Below are positions 30,279 to 34,324 of a stretch of 34,324 bases of DNA, piece after piece (the stretch's first letter is position 1; each line of letters starts with the position of its first letter). This DNA comes from a virus: IMG/VR virus record IMGVR_UViG_3300001041_000039, positions 1 through 34,324 of that record. One strand, given 5' to 3'. Below the pieces are notes generated by a model. It was given only the letters and a program-made list of their open reading frames with translations. It was not told where the DNA came from and ran no database searches. A program made the translations under genes and the position numbers.

Positions 30279-31037
30279 TTATTTTGTTTTTTTACGATTT
30301 GTTTTTGGCTTTACAACTTCAGACTCAACAGAAGTATTGTGCTCTTCGGTAACCAGTTGTTCTTCTTTAAGTTCGTCAACAAGTTCTTCTTCTGCTGCTG
30401 CTTTAGCTGCCTCTAAGGCAGCCCTAGCTCTGGTCATGAGATCTTCTTCTACCTCTTTCATAGCCATAGCTTCCGGAGACTTTTCCATAAAGTTTGAATC
30501 AAGTCCTTGCAGGAACAACATTACTTCGAAACGTGCTCTCATTGCTAGATCTTTATTCTTTGACTTTAAAAAAGCATCGTAGTTTTCCCACACCCTTTTA
30601 CCATTAGCGTCTTTGGTAATACTTGAAGTTAGATGTTCCAGTCTGGAATCATCAGCCATCTGTTCACAGGTATTTGATAACGGCCCGTTTAAACGTTGGT
30701 TCCATTGGAAGAGTTCTTCTCTGGCTATGGATACTTCTACCGCCAAGTTTCTTTTGTCTTCCATTGTTTCTGCTGAGTCAAGTTGGTCTATCTTGGAGCG
30801 TAGGTCTGCAATAAGCTCTTGGGCTCTTTGTTCGAACTCAGGACCAATAATGCCTCTACGCATAAGAATGTCTTGCATTTCTGCAGCAGTTGTTATGCCC
30901 TCTACCAAACATTTAGTGTATGTTTTGCTGTATTGCCAGTCGGCGCCGCGGATGTCTTCTGCGGTGGGGGATGAGATAAAATATTCGGTGGTGCCATCAG
31001 CACCCTTGAAGTTACGATCTATGGTGTTATCGCTCAT
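30279..31037 (-). CDS. Tail assembly chaperone-like protein, copy 1
   Basis: This 252-residue protein starts at ATG 31037 behind AAAGGAG. Its place between the tail tube gene and the tape measure gene is the standard location of tail assembly chaperones, which bind the tape measure before tube polymerisation. It has an N-terminal alpha/beta part, a helical middle and an Ala/Glu/Lys-rich C-terminal tail ending KTNRKKTK. Internal motifs EG-I (residues 46-48), RRGI (60-63) and WENYDAFL (about 152-159) match the next gene, so the two are paralogues. An A7 run lies at the very 3' end. Slippage there in either direction meets a stop quickly, so no gpG-gpGT-type fusion is made. The chaperone role is inferred from order and size. 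Confidence 0.65.
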   Translation of the reverse strand: MSDNTIDRNFKGADGTTEYFISSPTAEDIRGADWQYSKTYTKCLVEGITTAAEMQDILMRRGIIGPEFEQRAQELIADLRSKIDQLDSAETMEDKRNLAVEVSIAREELFQWNQRLNGPLSNTCEQMADDSRLEHLTSSITKDANGKRVWENYDAFLKSKNKDLAMRARFEVMLFLQGLDSNFMEKSPEAMAMKEVEEDLMTRARAALEAAKAAAEEELVDELKEEQLVTEEHNTSVESEVVKPKTNRKKTK

Positions 31038-31078
31038 AATAAATACTCCTTTACCTTTAAATTAAAAACCTTAGCCTT

Positions 31079-31330
31079 TTACTTCCTATTATTTGAAACT
31101 TCTATAACATCCTCTGAATTGATTTTTAATACCATCTCGTATTGGTCTGATTTGTTTTTCAGATTCCTAATACAGTTATTACCAACTCTGAGGATTTTGG
31201 CTCTAAGTGCTTTGAACGTCCCTTGATGTTCACAAGCCACCTGAGCAAAGTCTAAAGCAGATTCAAATAGTCTTGTCACTTCTTTTTCTATTTCTCTTTT
31301 GAATCTATCCCTGCTCTTTAAATTATCCAT
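31079..31330 (-). CDS. Small helical protein of unknown function in tail module
   Basis: The chosen start is ATG 31330 (MDNLKSRDRF), nine bases after GGAGG, giving 83 residues. An upstream in-frame GTG at 31375 would lie within the terminator stem and has no suitable ribosome binding site, so it is rejected. The protein is charged and mostly alpha-helical. Its central segment reads FKALRAKILRVGNNCIRNLK (residues 39-58), followed by an acidic C-terminus. No domain is recognised. It lies between the tail tube gene and the chaperone pair, so a role in tail assembly is plausible from context. The next gene starts after a 41-nt gap. Confidence 0.7.
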   Translation of the reverse strand: MDNLKSRDRFKREIEKEVTRLFESALDFAQVACEHQGTFKALRAKILRVGNNCIRNLKNKSDQYEMVLKINSEDVIEVSNNRK

Positions 31331-31344
31331 TCCTTTAATCCTCC

Positions 31345-31378
31345 AAATATATAAGGGGTGAGGTATTACCCCCACCCC
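31345..31378 (-). terminator. Rho-independent terminator-like hairpin after tail tube gene
   Basis: In transcript direction GGGGTG pairs with CACCCC, with an inner GGT/ACC pairing and a short loop, followed by TTATATATTT. It lies 18-51 nt after the tube stop codon and just before the ribosome binding site of the next gene. It probably gives partial termination, so that the tube gene is made in excess over the downstream chaperone and tape measure genes. Confidence 0.6.
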
Positions 31379-31395
31379 TCCCAGTTAATTAAAAA

Positions 31396-33009
31396 TTAAC
31401 CATTACGTCTTACTTTATAGTCGCCGGTAATATGTGTAATATCGATATCACCTTTAACTACATAAAGGTCATTGGTTGATCTGAAACCAAAAGTCTGAGT
31501 CATATTAGCACCCATATCAAGTGTTGAGCCCTCATCAGTAATCTTAAGGTGTTCAACGATAATGGTTTTAAGTGCATACTCACGGTCGCCCGCAGCATAT
31601 GTACCCATAACACCGTTATTCCAGTAATTCTGACCAATAAGATCGGAGCCGGCTCTAACAGTTCTAACATAACCTGTACCCTTAGCTTCCTCATCGGTTT
31701 GAGCATAAACTTTAACAACAAGTTTAAGATCTTCAGAGGCCATAAGGTCAGCTAAATTGATGTCTTCCAAAGAGTCCGCATCAAACTCCGCAAGACGGTT
31801 GGCTACTTTTGACCAGTTCTCCAAGTCACCGGCTGTAGAATCTACAGTTACAGTGATAGGAATAGGCAGCGTAAGGGGTCTATCATAAGGCCCTAAATGA
31901 CCAAGCTCTGATAGAGGCTCACGTGTAAGGTCAGAAGAAATAGTACAACCAGTCAAACGCCAAGCAATATCCCACTCAGCGGCATCATTGGCTACGATAT
32001 AAACTGCAACCTGACCCTGACGAAGAGCGCCCAGAAAATCAGGCCTTGATGTAGCGTCAAGTACTTGGAAATAAGTATTTTCGGTTGTATTGCCATAGCC
32101 ATTGGCGGCGTACAACATTTCTAATCTGTCCCCAGCACCAAATGTAGTGCCTGTCGGAAAAGTAATTACATGTCCTGTACTGTTATATACAAACTTAGAC
32201 GCTCTAGCAGCTGCTTCTTCAGCCGCAGCTAAGGCAGCTACCTGTGCTTCAGTCATAACAGCTACATTTACCATCTCGTTGGCGCTAGCATCGTACCAAG
32301 TTACCGCTGGAGAACCGTTATCATCTTTACGTAAGAACCCAGGGTTTGCCGATGAAAGCTCGGCTACTGCATAAGCTCCAGCAGATAAAGTTGTGGAGGT
32401 CTCTGAACCGGTTGTAAAAGTGAAAGTATCCATGTTTACAAAGCGACCGGCATTCAGAAGCCACATCTTGTTATCGGTTTCAGCGCCGTAGTTCTCAGTA
32501 GCGTTAGCACCGGTGGTGTAACTAAATTCGAGGCTATTAACATAAACTTCGTCCATAAACAGAGTCTGATCTATGTTATTAGCAAGTGTACCAATAGAGC
32601 ACTCGTCCTGAACAGGAGCCCAAATTGTAACACCGGGTAAGTTACCACATACGATTGAAAAGTCAGCCAGAGAAACACCATGTAGATAGGTGCTTGTTTC
32701 TGCAAGCTGAGTACCACTTACAACAACTAAATTACCATTTGTACTTGTAGCAGTAGCAGACATTGCTGCTTTTGCAGGTGAAACCTGTGCTAGTGTAGCC
32801 AGTGTTTTGACATCACCGAAGTCATTTGTGTTCAAGGTCACTGCCACTGCTGGAACGTCATCGACAACGTCAATGATATCCAGATGACCGAGTTCAAAAA
32901 TATCTTCACTGGTAAATGTCGTGGTGCTTCCTAAAGATTGTACACGGTAAAGAACCTCACCGTTACACCACACCGATTGGCTCGCATAAATTATTCTATT
33001 CCTTGCCAT
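31396..33009 (-). CDS. Major tail tube-like protein with duplicated domain
   Basis: The protein has 537 residues, starting at ATG 33009 ten bases after AGGAGG and ending in TAA. It is beta-rich and Thr/Ala/Gly-rich, with no Lys-rich or membrane segments, typical of phage tail tube proteins. Two similar segments stand out: ELGHL at residues 39-43 followed by a beta stretch (VAVTLNTNDFGDVKTLA), and ELGHL at residues 368-372 followed by ITVTVDSTAGDLENW. This suggests two tube-type domains in one chain, an arrangement known from the T5 tube protein pb6, where a trimer builds a pseudo-hexameric ring. Position supports the call: downstream lie chaperone-like genes and the tape measure gene, the usual tail order. 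A contractile sheath is a less likely alternative, because no sheath-plus-tube pair is present. A terminator-like hairpin follows directly. Confidence 0.65.
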   Translation of the reverse strand: MARNRIIYASQSVWCNGEVLYRVQSLGSTTTFTSEDIFELGHLDIIDVVDDVPAVAVTLNTNDFGDVKTLATLAQVSPAKAAMSATATSTNGNLVVVSGTQLAETSTYLHGVSLADFSIVCGNLPGVTIWAPVQDECSIGTLANNIDQTLFMDEVYVNSLEFSYTTGANATENYGAETDNKMWLLNAGRFVNMDTFTFTTGSETSTTLSAGAYAVAELSSANPGFLRKDDNGSPAVTWYDASANEMVNVAVMTEAQVAALAAAEEAAARASKFVYNSTGHVITFPTGTTFGAGDRLEMLYAANGYGNTTENTYFQVLDATSRPDFLGALRQGQVAVYIVANDAAEWDIAWRLTGCTISSDLTREPLSELGHLGPYDRPLTLPIPITVTVDSTAGDLENWSKVANRLAEFDADSLEDINLADLMASEDLKLVVKVYAQTDEEAKGTGYVRTVRAGSDLIGQNYWNNGVMGTYAAGDREYALKTIIVEHLKITDEGSTLDMGANMTQTFGFRSTNDLYVVKGDIDITHITGDYKVRRNG

Positions 33010-33236
33010 ATCGTTTTTTCCTCCTAGAAAATTAATTTTTTTGAAGACTTACTTTTAAATAAAGTGTAATTCTATAAATTTTTGGTTGGTATGTTTACTA
33101 CTTCCTTTGTGTTTAATAAGAGCTGAGGCGGCCCTATGTTAAACCAAAGCCGTGTCCTCCCACATCCTGTGGGAAATTTAAAACTTCTACTATATCTTAA
33201 TAGGTTAGTTAATTAGTATGTATATATAATTATTTA
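33010..33236 (-). promoter_or_regulatory. 227-nt AT-rich leader upstream of the tail tube gene
   Basis: This is the longest gene-free interval in the window and precedes what should be the most highly expressed gene (major tail protein). It contains a perfect short hairpin (listed separately) and ends in a strong ribosome binding site, AGGAGG, ten bases before ATG 33009. No clear consensus -35/-10 pair could be assigned. It may hold a late promoter recognised by a phage factor, or an mRNA leader that sets tube protein output. Confidence 0.4.
33158..33174 (-). promoter_or_regulatory. Perfect 7-bp hairpin with 3-nt loop in tube gene leader
   Basis: On the plus strand TCCCACA is followed by a TCC loop and TGTGGGA; on the transcript strand the loop reads GGA. 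The stem is perfect and sits about 150 nt before the tube start codon. No U-tract follows it in the transcript direction, so it is not a standard terminator. It could be an mRNA-stabilising or processing structure, or a promoter hairpin. Confidence 0.5.
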
Positions 33237-34115
33237 CTAACTACCATCAAGGTAAGAATACATATCTAACGATATCTTACTCCGGTACGCATTTAAGTCA
33301 CTCAACATTACTTGATCAACACCTCTTGACATTACTAATGGCAGATTAACGTGTCTTGATGTTACGTTATCAAAATATAAATTACTTACTCCTAATACTA
33401 CTGATCTATCAAATAAATTAGTATCTTTATTAAGGTTGTATTTCCTATTATAGAATGTGCCATCGTAATCTAGTACAGACCCATCTGGAAAATCCATTAA
33501 TGGTATACTTTTTAAATACAATGCGTTGTAAATAACTTCTACTATGTCATTACGTTCAGATGTGGATGAAGCAAAAACATGTATATCCACTTTTCTAGCA
33601 TCTTTATGACCGCCACCTAATTGATAGCCAGTTTTATCTGTACCATTAATGTCAATGACAACTACTGGCGGATCTTCTGCTTGTATAGCTGCCCACTCAT
33701 CAACTATACCGGCGTAGTGCCAATAGTAGTCTACAGAATGAGGGGTCACGGTGCCTGACGTTACTATTCTACCATCAACATAGTCTACTATATAGCTGTT
33801 TTCATCTATTATATTACCATTAATGTCATACACCACAACCCGCTCTGATTGTTCTCTAGTTGGGAGTCCTCTATAACAGTAAGGACTTGTACCGGATACA
33901 GTATCGAAATAAAGCCATCCTCGCCCGCGGGCGGTAGGTTTAGGTATCATCTCAGTCAACGCTTCGTACACAAAACTGGTAGCTGAGGATATTTCTGGTA
34001 TATATTCGAGAGGAATATTTTCTTCACGTTCAATAAAATCTACTAACACTATTTCTTTAAGATAGTGATATAAACTTAGATCTTCTTTACGTAGCTTGGT
34101 CATTTCTGAACTCAT
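33237..34115 (-). CDS. Virion structural protein, possibly head-tail connector or tail completion
   Basis: This encodes 292 residues and starts at ATG 34115, with GGAGAGG eight bases upstream inside the preceding gene. It ends in TAG, the only non-TAA stop among the genes here. The N-terminal third is helical and acidic. The middle is beta-rich, with the pattern VVVYDINGN...YIVDYVDGRIV (about residues 95-115) that recurs in phage neck and baseplate beta proteins. A Gly-rich stretch, LGGGHKDARK, follows at about residues 168-177 and then an alpha/beta part. No signal peptide or membrane segment is seen. Its place immediately before the tail tube gene is where connector, tail-terminator or tail-completion genes usually sit. 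That role is inferred from position; the family is not recognised. Confidence 0.8.
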   Translation of the reverse strand: MSSEMTKLRKEDLSLYHYLKEIVLVDFIEREENIPLEYIPEISSATSFVYEALTEMIPKPTARGRGWLYFDTVSGTSPYCYRGLPTREQSERVVVYDINGNIIDENSYIVDYVDGRIVTSGTVTPHSVDYYWHYAGIVDEWAAIQAEDPPVVVIDINGTDKTGYQLGGGHKDARKVDIHVFASSTSERNDIVEVIYNALYLKSIPLMDFPDGSVLDYDGTFYNRKYNLNKDTNLFDRSVVLGVSNLYFDNVTSRHVNLPLVMSRGVDQVMLSDLNAYRSKISLDMYSYLDGS

Positions 34116-34324
34116 TTAATAAACCTCTCCTAGCTTTAATTGCGCATCTATTACTGCTTCTTTTATCCACAGAGGTAATTGTATAGCAACATAATCATTT
34201 ACATCTTTAAATATATCCATAGGTCCAGCGTTAGAAAAAGGGTACATAACAAAATTAGTTTTTAACTCTTTTTCTTTACTTCTAATAAAAGCATTATATT
34301 TTAATAAATATATCTTTTCCTTAG
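34116..34324 (-). CDS. 3' end of an unrecognised structural gene (truncated by window edge)
   Basis: This frame is open from the window edge to a TAA at 34118-34116 and gives the last 68 residues of a protein whose start lies outside the window. The visible part is mixed alpha/beta, beginning with a Lys-rich helix and ending KLGEVY. The stop codon directly abuts the ATG of the next gene (TAA-ATG), and the ribosome binding site of that gene (GGAGAGG) lies inside this coding end, so the two are probably translationally coupled. The position upstream of the tail tube gene suggests a head-tail connector or tail completion protein, but no family is recognised. Confidence is in the coding call, not in a function. 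Confidence 0.7.
   Translation of the reverse strand, partial: KEKIYLLKYNAFIRSKEKELKTNFVMYPFSNAGPMDIFKDVNDYVAIQLPLWIKEAVIDAQLKLGEVY

Noticed and set aside
30258-30300. Programmed frameshift on the A7 run joining the two chaperone-like genes
   Set aside because: After a -1 or +1 slip the reading frame meets a stop within about 20 codons and before the second gene's ATG, so no fusion can be made.
31331-31375. Upstream GTG start extending the small helical protein to 98 residues
   Set aside because: The GTG lies in a terminator stem and has no suitable ribosome binding site, while ATG 31330 has GGAGG at good spacing.
31500-31721. Second minus-strand frame of 73 codons inside the tail tube gene
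   Set aside because: It overlaps the tube gene in another frame, has Leu/Arg-biased composition and has no ribosome binding site.

Overview
The window is a late structural (tail) region of a tailed double-stranded DNA phage (Caudoviricetes) or prophage. Every convincing gene lies on the minus strand, so the biological order runs from the high to the low coordinate. The DNA is AT-rich, starts are preceded by AGGAGG-like ribosome binding sites, and nearly all genes stop with TAA (one TAG, no TGA seen). This fits a phage of a low-GC bacterium using the standard code, but the host cannot be named from the sequence. I see no host genes, tRNAs, integrase, insertion sequence or CRISPR array.

Layout, 5' to 3' on the minus strand: (1) a truncated gene and a 292-aa protein at the head-tail end (34324-33237); (2) a 227-nt leader with a perfect hairpin; (3) a 537-aa major tail tube-like protein with an internal duplication (33009-31396), followed by a terminator-like hairpin; (4) an 83-aa helical protein and two paralogous tail-assembly-chaperone-type genes (31330-29194); (5) one uninterrupted 22.9-kb gene for a 7,618-residue tape measure protein (29114-6258), starting at TTG behind a consensus ribosome binding site; (6) eleven tail-tip/baseplate-type genes, most of them small and tightly packed (6253 to the window start). 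No sheath gene is visible, so a long non-contractile (siphovirus-like) tail is the simplest reading.

The main discovery is inside the tape measure protein. Its N-terminal half carries, in the correct order, signature motifs of the cellular-type multisubunit RNA polymerase. The beta-subunit motifs are S-x-x-P-F-x-E, F-E-D-x-I-L-V-S, G-x-K-x-x-x-R-x-G-x-K-G with both catalytic lysines, and M-P-x-x-M-G-Q. They are followed by the beta-prime motifs H-x-x-G-x-P, R-x-P and the catalytic D-F-D-G-D. A Pro/Gly-rich linker comes next. After it lies a domain with the full RecB/Cas4-type PD-(D/E)XK nuclease signature (H, G-H-I-D, D-I-K, Q-x-x-x-Y). The ordinary TP901-type tape measure core follows only after that, then hydrophobic segments and a C-terminal third with repeated Gly-Gly / S-D-x-I / G-E-Y-V elements.

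The inference is that the tape measure doubles as the delivery vehicle for a virion RNA polymerase and a nuclease. They would travel down the tail with the tape measure and act in the host at the start of infection, which would make early transcription independent of host polymerase. Related single-chain virion polymerases are known in crAss-like phages, but there the polymerase is a separate ejected protein. I do not know of a described tape measure that contains both enzymes. The motifs are seen directly; activity, ejection and any processing of the giant chain are inference.
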